Source: Pedobacter zeae (lineage in GTDB: Bacteria > Bacteroidota > Bacteroidia > Sphingobacteriales > Sphingobacteriaceae). From it: a stretch of DNA of 64,000 nucleotides. The notes beneath the pieces are model-generated. The model saw nothing but the letters and a program-made list of their open reading frames with translations. It was not told the origin of the DNA and did not search any database. Every line of letters begins with the position of its first letter. Within the stretch, counting starts at the first letter, position 1. Position numbers and translations under genes: made by a program. The stretch covers positions 602,872 to 666,871 of the forward strand of contig NZ_JACIEF010000001.1 in assembly GCF_014196715.1 (NCBI RefSeq), in the 5' to 3' direction. Positions 17,601 through 26,999 of the stretch are shown piece by piece.

Positions 17601-17797
17601 AGGAAAAGGGCGTGAAGGTTGAAGGTGTAAGGTTTAAGCTTTGTCAAAAAAAATAGCAATAAGCGGCAAGAGACAGGCAACCGGCGAATAGCGAGTAATT
17701 GCCATCATCCATTTTCCATCTTACATTATCCATCTTTTGTTATTTTACATCAGCCATTCTCCCTTAAAATAATATCTTTACGGTTCTAAAATTAGAT

Positions 17798-19042
17798 ATG
17801 GTAGATTTTAATCGTTTTACACTGGCCAACGGACTAAAGGTTTTGGTACATGAAGATGCCACAACCCCAATGGCTGTTTTAAATATTTTATATGATGTAG
17901 GGGCGCGTGATGAAGATCCCGAAAAAACCGGTTTTGCACATTTATTTGAGCATTTAATGTTTGGTGGATCGGTTAATATTCCCAGTTATGATGAACCTTT
18001 GCAAAGGGTAGGAGGCGAGAACAATGCTTTTACAAGTAATGATATCACCAATTATTACATTACGCTTCCCGCCGAAAACATCGAAACAGCATTTTGGCTG
18101 GAAAGCGACCGGATGTTAAGTTTAGCTTTTTCTGAAAAAAGTTTAGATACGCAAAGAAACGTAGTAAGCGAGGAATTTAAGCAGCGTTACCTTAACCAGC
18201 CTTATGGCGATGTGTGGTTAAAGTTGCGCCCGCTGGCTTATAAAAAGCATTCGTACCGGTGGGCTACCATTGGAAAAGAACTTTCTCATATCGAAAATGC
18301 TACAATGGATGACGTTAAAGCATTTTTTAAGAAACATTATACGCCGCAAAATGCCATTTTGGTTGTTGGCGGGAACGTGAAGACAGAAGAGGTAAAAAAA
18401 CTGGCCGAAAAATGGTTTGAACCGATTCCTGCGGGTGAAAAATATATCCGCGATTTGATTCAGGAAGATCCGCAAACCGAAGCCAGACAGGAAACCGTAA
18501 AGGCAAATGTACCGCTCAACGCCATTTATATGGCTTTTAAAATGCCTGGGCGTTTAAATGAAGATTATTATGCTTTCGACCTTTTATCAGATATTTTATC
18601 GCGCGGACAATCTTCCCGTTTGTATAACAGCCTGTTAAAGGAACAGCAGCTTTTTAGCGATATCAATGCCTATATTTCGAGCAGTTTAGACCCAGGTTTG
18701 TTTATTGTTGAAGGTAAATTGGTAGAGGGTGTGGCAATCGAAACGGCAGAAAAGGCCATCTGGGCTGAACTGGAAAAGTTAAAGACTGAACTGGTTTCTG
18801 AAACCGAATTGACCAAGGTGAAGAACAAGGTAGAATCGGTACTTGTATTTTCAGAGATGGGCCTGCTGGATAAAGCAATGAACCTGGCATACTATGAATT
18901 ACTCGGTGATGCCGCTTTATTGAATCAAGAAACGGGAGCATTTTTAAAGGTTAGTGCAGAAGATATCAAAAGGATATCAAACGAAACTTTTAACCCAAAC
19001 TCATCATCAACTTTATATTATTTAACCGAAAAGAATGCTTAA
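17798..19042 (+). CDS. M16 family zinc metallopeptidase (catalytic subunit)
   Basis: A 414-residue M16 peptidase. HxxEH is at about 48-52 (His48, Glu51, His52) in HLFEHLMFGG, and the downstream ligand Glu lies in the RNVVSEEFKQRY region near 130. The product has no obvious signal peptide. M16 enzymes work as halves; the second half is in the next gene, which overlaps by 8 bases. The pair may clear peptides or process exported proteins. The intergenic region upstream is a low-complexity spacer, with no clear promoter seen. Confidence 0.9.
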   Translation: MVDFNRFTLANGLKVLVHEDATTPMAVLNILYDVGARDEDPEKTGFAHLFEHLMFGGSVNIPSYDEPLQRVGGENNAFTSNDITNYYITLPAENIETAFWLESDRMLSLAFSEKSLDTQRNVVSEEFKQRYLNQPYGDVWLKLRPLAYKKHSYRWATIGKELSHIENATMDDVKAFFKKHYTPQNAILVVGGNVKTEEVKKLAEKWFEPIPAGEKYIRDLIQEDPQTEARQETVKANVPLNAIYMAFKMPGRLNEDYYAFDLLSDILSRGQSSRLYNSLLKEQQLFSDINAYISSSLDPGLFIVEGKLVEGVAIETAEKAIWAELEKLKTELVSETELTKVKNKVESVLVFSEMGLLDKAMNLAYYELLGDAALLNQETGAFLKVSAEDIKRISNETFNPNSSSTLYYLTEKNA

Positions 19043-20306
19043 CCGACAACAGCCACCTGATTTTAAGCAGGTATCGACTATAAATTTTATCCAGCCCGAA
19101 AAAAAAGTATTAGATAATGGTGTCCCCGTTTTTACGATTTATTCCGGAGAGCAGGACCTTGTGCGCATCGAGTTTATTTTTGAAAACGTAAACTGGAAAC
19201 TCGAAAAACCTTTACAGGCGATAGCGGTGAATTCGCTGATCAATAATGGAACCATTAAATTAACGGCAAAGGAAATAGCAGAACAGATTGATTTTTACGG
19301 TGCATTTTTTCAAACTGAATATGTGCAGGATCAATCGTTGGTAACACTTTATACATTAAATAAACATTTGCACTCGGTACTGCCGATCGTAAAAGATGTT
19401 TTATCTGCCAGCCAGTTCCCACAGCACGAACTTGATATCTACATCCAGAACCAGAAGCAAAAACTGCAGGTAAACCTGAAAAAGAACGATGTTCTTTCAA
19501 GAAAGGAGTTTGCTCATGCTTTATTTGGTAATACGGCCTATGGCGTAAATATAAAAGCTGAGCATTACGATGCTTTAAAGCGAGAAGACCTGATCGAATA
19601 TTTTAAAGCGGCTTATGCGCCAAACAACTGCACTATTGTAGTTTCCGGAAAATTTAACGATGCCGGTTTTAATCTGCTGAATGATGCTTTTGGAAAGGAT
19701 TGGGAAAAAAGTAATGCGGTAAAAAACAGTTTTAATTTCAGCACTAAGGATAAAAAGAATATTTATATCGAAAAACCAGAGGCCTTACAATCTGCGATCA
19801 GGATTGGCCAACTGGCGATTAACCGTAAACACGAAGATTTTTCTGGACTCCAGATTTTAAATACGGTTTTGGGTGGTTACTTTGGATCGCGTTTGATGAA
19901 CAACATTCGTGAAGATAAGGGCTATACTTACGGCATTGGTTCGGGTATTTCATCATTGCAACAGGCAGGTTATCTTTTTATTGCTACAGAAGTGGGTGCT
20001 GATGTTTGCCCGGCAGCCCTGCAAGAGATTTATAAGGAAATAGATATTCTTAAAAATGAACGGATAGGAGAAGAAGAGCTTAACCTGGTACGGAACTATA
20101 TGCTGGGCTCGATGCTGGGCAGTTTGGAAAATGTATTTTCGCATGCCGATAAGTTTAAAAATATTTACTTCTCTGGCCTGGATTACTCGTATTATACCCA
20201 CTATATCGAAACCGTGAAAAGTATTACCGCTGAAGAATTATTGACACTGGCCAATAAATACTTTACCACAGAAAACTTTACTGAAGTGGTTATCGGGAGG
20301 AAATAA
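19035..20306 (+). CDS. M16 family peptidase homologue (non-catalytic partner)
   Basis: A 423-residue M16 fold protein that overlaps the preceding gene by 8 bases. It lacks an HxxEH motif, having instead a LINNGTIKLTAKEIA stretch at that place, but keeps the C-terminal R-Y-type signature (SRLMNNIREDKGYTYGIGSG). It probably forms a heterodimer with the upstream zinc protein. The overlap ensures paired production. A palindromic repeat sits right after the stop. Confidence 0.85.
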   Translation: MLNRQQPPDFKQVSTINFIQPEKKVLDNGVPVFTIYSGEQDLVRIEFIFENVNWKLEKPLQAIAVNSLINNGTIKLTAKEIAEQIDFYGAFFQTEYVQDQSLVTLYTLNKHLHSVLPIVKDVLSASQFPQHELDIYIQNQKQKLQVNLKKNDVLSRKEFAHALFGNTAYGVNIKAEHYDALKREDLIEYFKAAYAPNNCTIVVSGKFNDAGFNLLNDAFGKDWEKSNAVKNSFNFSTKDKKNIYIEKPEALQSAIRIGQLAINRKHEDFSGLQILNTVLGGYFGSRLMNNIREDKGYTYGIGSGISSLQQAGYLFIATEVGADVCPAALQEIYKEIDILKNERIGEEELNLVRNYMLGSMLGSLENVFSHADKFKNIYFSGLDYSYYTHYIETVKSITAEELLTLANKYFTTENFTEVVIGRK

Positions 20307-20328
20307 ATTTTAATTGTTCTCTAGAGAG

Positions 20329-20412
20329 CGTCATTTCGAGCGGAATGCAACGAAGTCGAGAAATCTACCGAGATAGATCTCTCCATTTCACTGCGTTCCA
20401 GTCGAGATGACG
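20329..20412. repeat. palindromic intergenic repeat, ~38-bp arms
   Basis: The left arm (20329-20366) and right arm (20375-20412) are reverse complements over about 30 of 38 positions; the arms include GTCATTTCGAGCGG and GTTCCAGTCGAGATGACG. It is between the convergent ends of the M16 gene and ppnP. Similar GTCAT...ATGACG palindromes are a familiar feature of intergenic spacers in this group. No T tract. Confidence 0.7.
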
Positions 20413-20426
20413 ATCCTAACCTAAAT

Positions 20427-20708
20427 CTACCTATACTGGCATAAATATGCGGTTTGTACGGTCGTTTTTACTTTAAACGATGAGTTTGCGGGCACTTCAA
20501 AATTACTTCCGGCCTTAATGTGCTGCCAATCTAAACTACCTGGTAAAAGCGCAGTAAGTTCGCCCTCTATTACATGCATTATTTCTTTCTGAGCCGTTCC
20601 GAAGGTATACGCTCCTGGATTAATAACGCCGACAGTCGATTTTCCTTCAGTGCTTTCATAACCTAAGGATTTAACATTGCCATCAAAATATTGGTTTTCA
20701 GTAATCAT
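20427..20708 (-). CDS. ppnP: pyrimidine/purine nucleoside phosphorylase (PpnP)
   Basis: A 93-residue cupin-fold protein of the PpnP (formerly DUF1255) family, which phosphorolyses nucleosides. It shows the family signature from NQYFDGNVKSLGYES to VGVINPGAYTFGT and the end stretch SSFKVKTTVQTAYLCQYR. Length is typical. It is the last gene of the minus-strand run with the DUF3857 genes, separated from the next by 5 bases, so it may be cotranscribed with them. It ends close to the palindromic repeat. Confidence 0.88.
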   Translation of the reverse strand: MITENQYFDGNVKSLGYESTEGKSTVGVINPGAYTFGTAQKEIMHVIEGELTALLPGSLDWQHIKAGSNFEVPANSSFKVKTTVQTAYLCQYR

Positions 20709-20713
20709 GCTAA

Positions 20714-22612
20714 TTATAATGTTTTTGCTAAGACAGCTTTTTGTTTATCAGCCTGGTAAATCTTTTTATAAAAATCGACGTATTCGCCATATTTTTCAGG
20801 GGCATACTTCTTATTGTTCATGGTTTGTGTGCGGTTATAAACAATAGTATTGTCTTTTACACTGAATTTTGCGGTATACGATCCAAATTCGGATGTAATG
20901 CTGATGTCTTTTGGTAAAAACTCTACGTTATAACCCTTAGGCAGGACATAACTGATTTCATCATCATCATTATAACCAAAAGGAACGGCAAAATAGGTTT
21001 TCCGGTTTTCTACCTTGAGCGGCACATTCTCATGGCGGTTAATCTGGTTTACCACCAAAAACAACTTATCGCCGCCCCTGGTTAGTATAGGATTGGTTTT
21101 AAAATTGATTTCTTCTGTAAGTACAGGTACTGTTTTATCGGGTTGTACATATTTGTAACTGGTGAGTTGTGCCATCGGAATGGGGCTACCTTCTATAATT
21201 TTTTTCCTGAGTTCAACAGGTTCCATCAGGGTCATTGAAAGATTTTCTTCAAACTGCGCATTGGCATAGGTGGACCTGATTTCAGAATCTGCCGTACCAT
21301 CTTCGGCCAGTATAATTTTGGTTTTTCTGATCTGGTAGTTTGCCTTCGCATTATAAACAGGCGTATGTACAATTTTGCCTCCGTTTTCGGTAACCATCAG
21401 TACATTTCGGTCAGAATTGCTGTAACCAATAAAACCCATTGGCGTGTATTGGCTGGTGCACTCTAAAAAGGTAGTATCTTTTTCAAGCGGGACACATAAA
21501 ATCATATGGTTGGCCTGCCCCACACTGGAATAATCAGGATTTAGGCTTGGCATATCATTTCCAATTACAATCAGATTTGAGGGGATACCGGCTTCGTTAA
21601 GCAAGGCTTTCATGTAATTTGACAGAGCTTTACAGTCGCCATAATTTACCTGTGCCACTTTTTCGGCCAAAATCGGCCTAAAGCCACCGATGCCTAACTG
21701 AACGCTTACATACCGGGTATTCTGCTGCAAATGGTTATATAAAATCCTGATTTTCTCTTTAGGTGTTTTAGCATCTTTAATTAAGTTCTGCACCATCAGC
21801 CTGGTTGCTTCAGGAAGTTTATTTCCTCCCTGGTTGAGGTTGAATAACCATGAACCGAAATTTTGCCAGTTATCGAAATTTCCTGATGAACCATCGTATT
21901 CGAACTGGTTGGGAGCAGCTTTAACCCAGGCACAAACATTATCGATCCCCGTACTTAAAGGCTCGCTTGAAATGGCGGCAACATTAGTGCTTTTCCATTT
22001 GTATTGTACCTTTTCACCAATAATTACCGAATCGGTTGGTAAATTACGGCTGGTGAGGTAACGCATTTTGTAGTTTTTTGCCTTTTGGATAGTATAGGCC
22101 GATTTTTCTACCGAAACGCCAAAACCTTTAATATCGCGCCACGATGGAAAAGAAAGCAATCCATTATAATCCTGGCTGTAACTATATTCTATCGTGTAAG
22201 GATAATTTACGCTTGCAAATTTTAAGAGCTTTAACCTGTTGTCTTCGAATATCGAGAAATCGGAGATCAGGCTTTGGTCTTTAATGTCAGAACTTTTGTA
22301 ATCTTTAACTTTTTTGCCGTTGGCATCGTAAAGGGTAGCCTTGATGTTGTAAATGCTGCTGAATTTATCATAAACCTCAGCCATTTCGCTATATTCTTCG
22401 CCGGCTTTGTTCAAGATGGTGATGGCTACCTTATAATCCATTCTTGCCGCACCCAAACCCTTTATATCGAAAAAAGATTCTTCATTCCTGATTACCACAG
22501 CTGCATCGGTTTTCAGGTTTTCAGGAATTTTGGTTACATCGTAATCTGTTTGTGCAAATACACTGCCCATTGATGCCAGTATTCCAATTGCTAAACTTAA
22601 ATAGTATTTCAT
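20714..22612 (-). CDS. DUF3857/transglutaminase-like exported protein with intact Cys
   Basis: A 632-residue protein with an N-terminal signal peptide ending near VFAQ. It has a DUF3857 domain (~45-210), then a transglutaminase-like core (~280-390) in which the catalytic-type Cys sits in the segment VNYGDCKALSNYMKALL, and a C-terminal beta-rich region. The family is common and tandem in Bacteroidota and of unknown function. The partner gene upstream shares a base, with the TAATG overlap of stop and start at 22610-22614. Confidence 0.85.
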   Translation of the reverse strand: MKYYLSLAIGILASMGSVFAQTDYDVTKIPENLKTDAAVVIRNEESFFDIKGLGAARMDYKVAITILNKAGEEYSEMAEVYDKFSSIYNIKATLYDANGKKVKDYKSSDIKDQSLISDFSIFEDNRLKLLKFASVNYPYTIEYSYSQDYNGLLSFPSWRDIKGFGVSVEKSAYTIQKAKNYKMRYLTSRNLPTDSVIIGEKVQYKWKSTNVAAISSEPLSTGIDNVCAWVKAAPNQFEYDGSSGNFDNWQNFGSWLFNLNQGGNKLPEATRLMVQNLIKDAKTPKEKIRILYNHLQQNTRYVSVQLGIGGFRPILAEKVAQVNYGDCKALSNYMKALLNEAGIPSNLIVIGNDMPSLNPDYSSVGQANHMILCVPLEKDTTFLECTSQYTPMGFIGYSNSDRNVLMVTENGGKIVHTPVYNAKANYQIRKTKIILAEDGTADSEIRSTYANAQFEENLSMTLMEPVELRKKIIEGSPIPMAQLTSYKYVQPDKTVPVLTEEINFKTNPILTRGGDKLFLVVNQINRHENVPLKVENRKTYFAVPFGYNDDDEISYVLPKGYNVEFLPKDISITSEFGSYTAKFSVKDNTIVYNRTQTMNNKKYAPEKYGEYVDFYKKIYQADKQKAVLAKTL

Positions 22613-24618
22613 TAGCCTTTCTTTTTAAATACGATCTGCTCGGCCTGTTTTTCTACCACGGTTTTAAACAATTCTTTTAAATCGAAATATTCTTCCGGGG
22701 TATAAAATGATTTATTGACATTAATGATGCTTTTTACCAGCAGGGTCTTACCTTCCGACAGGTAATTGATGGTGAAAGTGCCATTTTCTTCAGGAAGTTT
22801 GTAAATACCACCTTTTGGAAGTTTATCAATTTCATATTCTTCGGGGAAGGTTACCGTAATGCGGTAACTTTCCTTAAATGGATAGGCAAAATCAACAGGG
22901 AATTTGCGCTGCTCCAGTTTGAAAAGATTCTCTTTTGTTCTTTCGAAAAGGAGAGGGGTAAAATACACTAGGTTACCGGCTTCTTCTACGTTATCCTCAA
23001 TCACCACGTCCATACTTTCACTTAACAGCTCATCGAGGTTATCAAGGTTGTCTATTTTATAGGTAGAAACTTCAAGGCCGGTTTTATCTTTTTTGAAAGC
23101 TTTAATAAATTCCGTTTCGTTATTGGTTTTCCGGTATTTATTGCGCAGGTTTAATGCTGCATAACCTTTTGAGTACTGGTTGATTTTCCCCGATAGTTTA
23201 TGCTCTTTATTCAGCACCATATTGTATACAAAAATCTTTTCGCTTGCAATACTGGGTTCGGTAGAAAGCCATTTTCCGTTCAGGCTTTTAAAATCCATAT
23301 AATAGCCCTGGTGACTCAGGTTTTCGTAATCCAACATCCCGGCGGGCAGATCCTTATCGGTAGCATCAAGGAAATACAGTTGGTTCCCGATCTCGGTTAC
23401 GGCAATCACATTGTTAAATGCCGATATCAATGGATAACCCGGGTGCATCCCGTTTTCCCTTGTACTGATCAGTACCGGGTAAGCTTCGATTTTTGCCTCT
23501 TTTAATAAGCTCAACAGGGCCAGGTTGATATCGCCAGATGAACCCGTTTTCTTTTCGAAGAGCGTTTTAGGATTGGTACCACTCGAATATTTTGAATAGC
23601 TTTTATCCCATTTAACATTGTTTTTAACATGGTTCAAAATGAGTTTTACGCTTGCCAGTGTATCTTTTTCCCCCTTTAAAATGCCAGGAAGTGCCGATTT
23701 TGCATAACTGTTTTTATTGATATAAGCGCCAAAGTTTTCATCCTGTGCAAGTTCATTGATAATTTTAGACCACGAACCATTGTAATCCCGATAAATATCA
23801 TTTGGGAAGTTGGTTGACTTCAGCTCGAATTCTATTTTCGGATTGTAGTCATCCATGGTGGTAACATAAGGTTCATCCTTTAGTGCAGGAACATTGGCTA
23901 CGCAGTATTTATCGTATACTGCATTGGAATTTAAGCCGGATATGTAAGAGGCATTCACATTTTGATGAAGCGGATGATCGATCTGGTAATAGCCACTCAT
24001 ATTGGTCTTATAATTAAAGTATTCGGGTATTCTTACATTATATTCAGACCAGAGTGTTGGAACACTCGACTGGAATTTCCATCCGTGCAGTTGAAATATA
24101 AAATCTGATTTGATTTTGTATTTAAATTCGATGATCGATCCTTCCTTTACATTTGGAAGCGCAAATTTTTTAATCACATAGTTTTTATTAAACTCTTCGG
24201 TAAATTTGGCGTCCTTGTTGAGCTTACTCGTAATCATTTTGCCATCAACCATGTTATAGGTTGCTGCGTCCATATAATTAAGGTCTTCTTTCGCAGATCC
24301 GCTGTTTTTGTAAAGTTCTACCCTGAAATTGGCCAGATCATAACCATTTTTGTTCAGGATTTTATAACGGATATGCCTTTCGAAAACATAAATAAAGCCG
24401 TTTGTAGTAGGGCTGATTTCAAAATAACAATCGCCAACATCGAATAATTTAATAGCTGCTGCCGAAGAATCCGGGCCAGAAACCTTGGTTTCAAATTCTG
24501 CAGGGGCAATTTTTCCGAATTTAAATTCTCTTTTAACGTTTTGGCCGGTTTGGGCATAGAGAGAGCCTACTCCAATGCAAAGCATTAAAGTCAGAAACCT
24601 GAGAGCATTTTTCTGCAT
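22612..24618 (-). CDS. DUF3857/transglutaminase-like exported protein lacking the Cys
   Basis: A 668-residue protein like the next gene, with a signal peptide ending near LYAQ. The matching segment of the transglutaminase-like core reads TGSSGDINLALLSLLKEA: the residue aligning with the Cys is absent, so it may be a pseudoenzyme or scaffold. It is the first gene of the run and ends within the start of the next (TAATG). Its own upstream region is 278 bases long and divergent to guaB. Confidence 0.82.
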   Translation of the reverse strand: MQKNALRFLTLMLCIGVGSLYAQTGQNVKREFKFGKIAPAEFETKVSGPDSSAAAIKLFDVGDCYFEISPTTNGFIYVFERHIRYKILNKNGYDLANFRVELYKNSGSAKEDLNYMDAATYNMVDGKMITSKLNKDAKFTEEFNKNYVIKKFALPNVKEGSIIEFKYKIKSDFIFQLHGWKFQSSVPTLWSEYNVRIPEYFNYKTNMSGYYQIDHPLHQNVNASYISGLNSNAVYDKYCVANVPALKDEPYVTTMDDYNPKIEFELKSTNFPNDIYRDYNGSWSKIINELAQDENFGAYINKNSYAKSALPGILKGEKDTLASVKLILNHVKNNVKWDKSYSKYSSGTNPKTLFEKKTGSSGDINLALLSLLKEAKIEAYPVLISTRENGMHPGYPLISAFNNVIAVTEIGNQLYFLDATDKDLPAGMLDYENLSHQGYYMDFKSLNGKWLSTEPSIASEKIFVYNMVLNKEHKLSGKINQYSKGYAALNLRNKYRKTNNETEFIKAFKKDKTGLEVSTYKIDNLDNLDELLSESMDVVIEDNVEEAGNLVYFTPLLFERTKENLFKLEQRKFPVDFAYPFKESYRITVTFPEEYEIDKLPKGGIYKLPEENGTFTINYLSEGKTLLVKSIINVNKSFYTPEEYFDLKELFKTVVEKQAEQIVFKKKG

Positions 24619-24856
24619 GATATAAATAGTTTGTTTGTTGGTGCAATTATAAAAACAATCTTTTAATTATTTAGAAATAATTGTAGGCCGGTACCCAATT
24701 TTAAAGGGGCATTATACATCAAGCTTTGCGGTTATACTTCTTACTTAATCACGATACTTAAACATTGGTGATAATCGCTCCATTTAACGCAATTGTCAGA
24801 CAAGCTCAATATTTAAGCATTTTTATCTTTATGCTTTTATTTTCGCGTTATTTCCG

Positions 24857-24864
24857 TATCTTTG
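24857..24864 (+). promoter_or_regulatory. TATCTTTG box before guaB
   Basis: A perfect TAnnTTTG box 32 bases ahead of the chosen start. The -33 element is weak (GCTTTTA), so confidence is limited. Confidence 0.35.
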
Positions 24865-24896
24865 CCTGGCAAATAATAAATCCTAATTTATTTGCT

Positions 24897-26366
24897 ATGC
24901 AACTCGATTCCACAAAATTTATTGCCACAGGTTTAACTTACGACGACGTCCTTTTGGTGCCTGCGTATTCAGAAATTCTGCCGCGTGAAGTAAATACATC
25001 TACTTTTTTAACCAAAAAAATTAAACTTAACGTTCCGTTGATCTCTGCAGCAATGGATACCGTAACAGAAGCCGAACTTGCCATTGCCATTGCGCAAAAT
25101 GGGGGGATCGGGATGTTGCACAAAAACATGACTATCGAAAGGCAAGCAGCTGAGGTGCGTAAGGTAAAGCGTTCGGAAAGTGGAATGATCCAGGATCCTG
25201 TTACCTTACTGGAAACTGCGGTTGTGGCCGATGCTTTCAAAATCATGAAAGAACATAAAATAGGTGGAATCCCGGTAGTGAGCAGCGATAATAAATTGGT
25301 TGGTATTATTACCAACAGGGATCTGCGTTTTCAGAAGGATATGAAAAGACCGGTTTCTGAAGTAATGACGAAAGAAAACCTCATCATTGCACCGGAAGGT
25401 ACTACATTGGTACAGGCCGAAGAAATTCTTCAGAACCATAAAATTGAGAAACTTCCGGTAGTAAGCAAAGATGGTTACCTAAGCGGTTTAATTACTTTTA
25501 AAGATATTTCGAAAGTTAAAAACTACCCGGTTGCCTGTAAAGATGAACGTGGCCGTTTACGCGTAGGCGCTGCGGTTGGTGTTACAGCCGATACCCTATT
25601 AAGGGTTGATGCTTTGGTTGCAGCCGGTGTTGATGTAATTACCATCGATACTGCGCACGGACACTCGAAAGGTGTGGTTGATAAATTAAAAGAAGTTAAA
25701 GCTAAATACCCTGATCTGCAGGTTATTGTTGGGAATATTGCTACCGGTGCTGCTGCGAAATTTTTAGCTGACGCCGGGGCTGATGCCGTTAAAGTAGGTA
25801 TTGGTCCGGGTTCTATCTGTACCACAAGGATTATTGCCGGTGTTGGAGTTCCTCAGTTATATGCAGTATATGAATGTGCCAAAGCATTAAAAGGTACTGG
25901 TGTACCGGTTATTGCAGATGGTGGTATTAAACATACCGGCGATATTGCAAAGGCTATTGCTTCGGGTGCAAGTACCGTAATGGCAGGTTCTTTATTTGCC
26001 GGGGTAGAAGAATCACCGGGTGAAACCATTATCTACGAGGGACGTAAGTTTAAATCTTACCGCGGAATGGGATCGATCGAAGCCATGGAGCAAGGCTCTA
26101 AAGACCGTTATTTCCAGGATGTGGAAGATGATATAAAAAAACTGGTTCCTGAAGGTATTGTAGGCCGTGTGCCGTTTAAAGGTACCCTGGCCGAAGTAAT
26201 GTACCAGTACATTGGTGGTTTACGTGCCAGTATGGGCTACTGCGGAGCAGCAGATATAGCCGCTTTACAGGAAGCACAGTTTGTACAGATTACTGCTGCG
26301 GGCATGCGCGAAAGCCATCCACACGATATTACGATTACCAAAGAAGCGCCTAATTATACCCGATAA
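24897..26366 (+). CDS. guaB: inosine-5'-monophosphate dehydrogenase
   Basis: Converts IMP to XMP with NAD, the committed step to GMP. The 489-residue protein has the N-terminal barrel start [12 protein letters not shown], two CBS domains (~95-215), the catalytic Cys loop [10 protein letters not shown], and the YRGMGS flap. The ATG at 24897 matches the family N-terminus; an earlier ATG adds 44 hydrophobic residues that are not GuaB-like and pass through the promoter box. A terminator lies 68 bases after the stop. Confidence 0.96.
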   Translation: MQLDSTKFIATGLTYDDVLLVPAYSEILPREVNTSTFLTKKIKLNVPLISAAMDTVTEAELAIAIAQNGGIGMLHKNMTIERQAAEVRKVKRSESGMIQDPVTLLETAVVADAFKIMKEHKIGGIPVVSSDNKLVGIITNRDLRFQKDMKRPVSEVMTKENLIIAPEGTTLVQAEEILQNHKIEKLPVVSKDGYLSGLITFKDISKVKNYPVACKDERGRLRVGAAVGVTADTLLRVDALVAAGVDVITIDTAHGHSKGVVDKLKEVKAKYPDLQVIVGNIATGAAAKFLADAGADAVKVGIGPGSICTTRIIAGVGVPQLYAVYECAKALKGTGVPVIADGGIKHTGDIAKAIASGASTVMAGSLFAGVEESPGETIIYEGRKFKSYRGMGSIEAMEQGSKDRYFQDVEDDIKKLVPEGIVGRVPFKGTLAEVMYQYIGGLRASMGYCGAADIAALQEAQFVQITAAGMRESHPHDITITKEAPNYTR

Positions 26367-26434
26367 GGTTTAAGGCAGAAGGCAAGAGGTAGAAGGTAAA
26401 TACTTACCTTATCTTTACAGATAAATAGAAAAAC

Positions 26435-26466
26435 GGGGCATCGGTTAAGGATAGCCCCATTTTTTT
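26435..26466 (+). terminator. terminator after guaB
   Basis: GGGGC-ATC (26435-26442) pairs with GAT-A-GCCCC (26450-26458) with one bulge, followed by TTTTTTT. Confidence 0.7.
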
Positions 26467-26820
26467 GTCTCCAGACGGCCCAGTTTCGTGTCATCACGGA
26501 CTGAAATTTAAATATATGGCTTAGGTGTTTTAGCAGGTCAATTTTCTTTTGAAAATGAGCGGGTCAGTGTCAATGGCACCATTAGCCCTGCTTTCTCTCC
26601 AAGTCCTCGCTCGTACCTCGCTGTGGGCTTTTCGCTCTATCAGGTTTATATTACCTTGGTCTGGTGCTGCTTGGCTTAGGCTGCTTAATGCAGAAAATAC
26701 AAATCAATTACCTCGCCTTGTTTCTTGTCGACACGAACCGAATTTAGCCTAAAAGCCTTTCGGTTTTTAAACCCGCAAGGTTTCCAGGAAAATAAACCAT
26801 ATAAAAATCACAAAATAAAA

Positions 26821-26850
26821 TTTGGCAGTTGGATTTTTTTAATATATTTG
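26821..26850 (+). promoter_or_regulatory. strong Bacteroidota promoter of the Cys leader/TonB receptor
   Basis: TTTG at 26821-26824 is spaced 18 bases from a perfect TATATTTG at 26843-26850. This is the best promoter match of the region. A start near 26857 would place the leader peptide about 25 bases downstream. Confidence 0.6.
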
Positions 26851-26882
26851 TCGACTAAATCTATAGGGTTTATATAATAATT

Positions 26883-26966
26883 ATGAGGACAAATCAAAAA
26901 TCACGCTTCTATTGTTGTTGTTGCCATGCTAAAACAGTAATCGAATATTTTCGAACGGGACATTAA
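26883..26966 (+). CDS. 27-aa leader peptide with four consecutive Cys codons
   Basis: A short frame of 27 codons plus stop. Residues 11-14 are four Cys in a row (TGT TGT TGT TGC, 26913-26924), flanked by His and by Arg/Lys. It lies between a strong promoter and a TonB-dependent receptor, with its stop 33 bases before the receptor start. Its size, codon run and position are those of a ribosome-stalling leader that senses cysteine supply. No GC-rich hairpin follows, so control could be translational or Rho-dependent. Short cysteine-rich leaders regulating sulfur genes are known in actinobacteria. That this one works likewise is inference. Confidence 0.55.
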   Translation: MRTNQKSRFYCCCCHAKTVIEYFRTGH

Positions 26967-26999
26967 TCCAACAATAAATAAACAAACTATCAACAAATC

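Larger units (their letters stand above)
26367..26882. other. long intergenic region with terminator and degenerate REP-like hairpins
   Basis: Contains the guaB terminator, two degenerate copies of the REP-like palindrome near 26477-26496 and 26721-26740, and a stretch (~26590-26640) with short phrases such as CTCGCTGTGGGCTTTTCGC that recur in degraded form near 29754 and 48008. A 67-codon frame inside has no coding character in its product. I see no gene. Confidence 0.6.

Noticed and set aside
26549..26752. 67-codon open frame in the guaB-leader spacer
   Set aside because: It starts in a repeat-like stretch, its product has no domain character and lies in decayed REP-like text. Probably chance.
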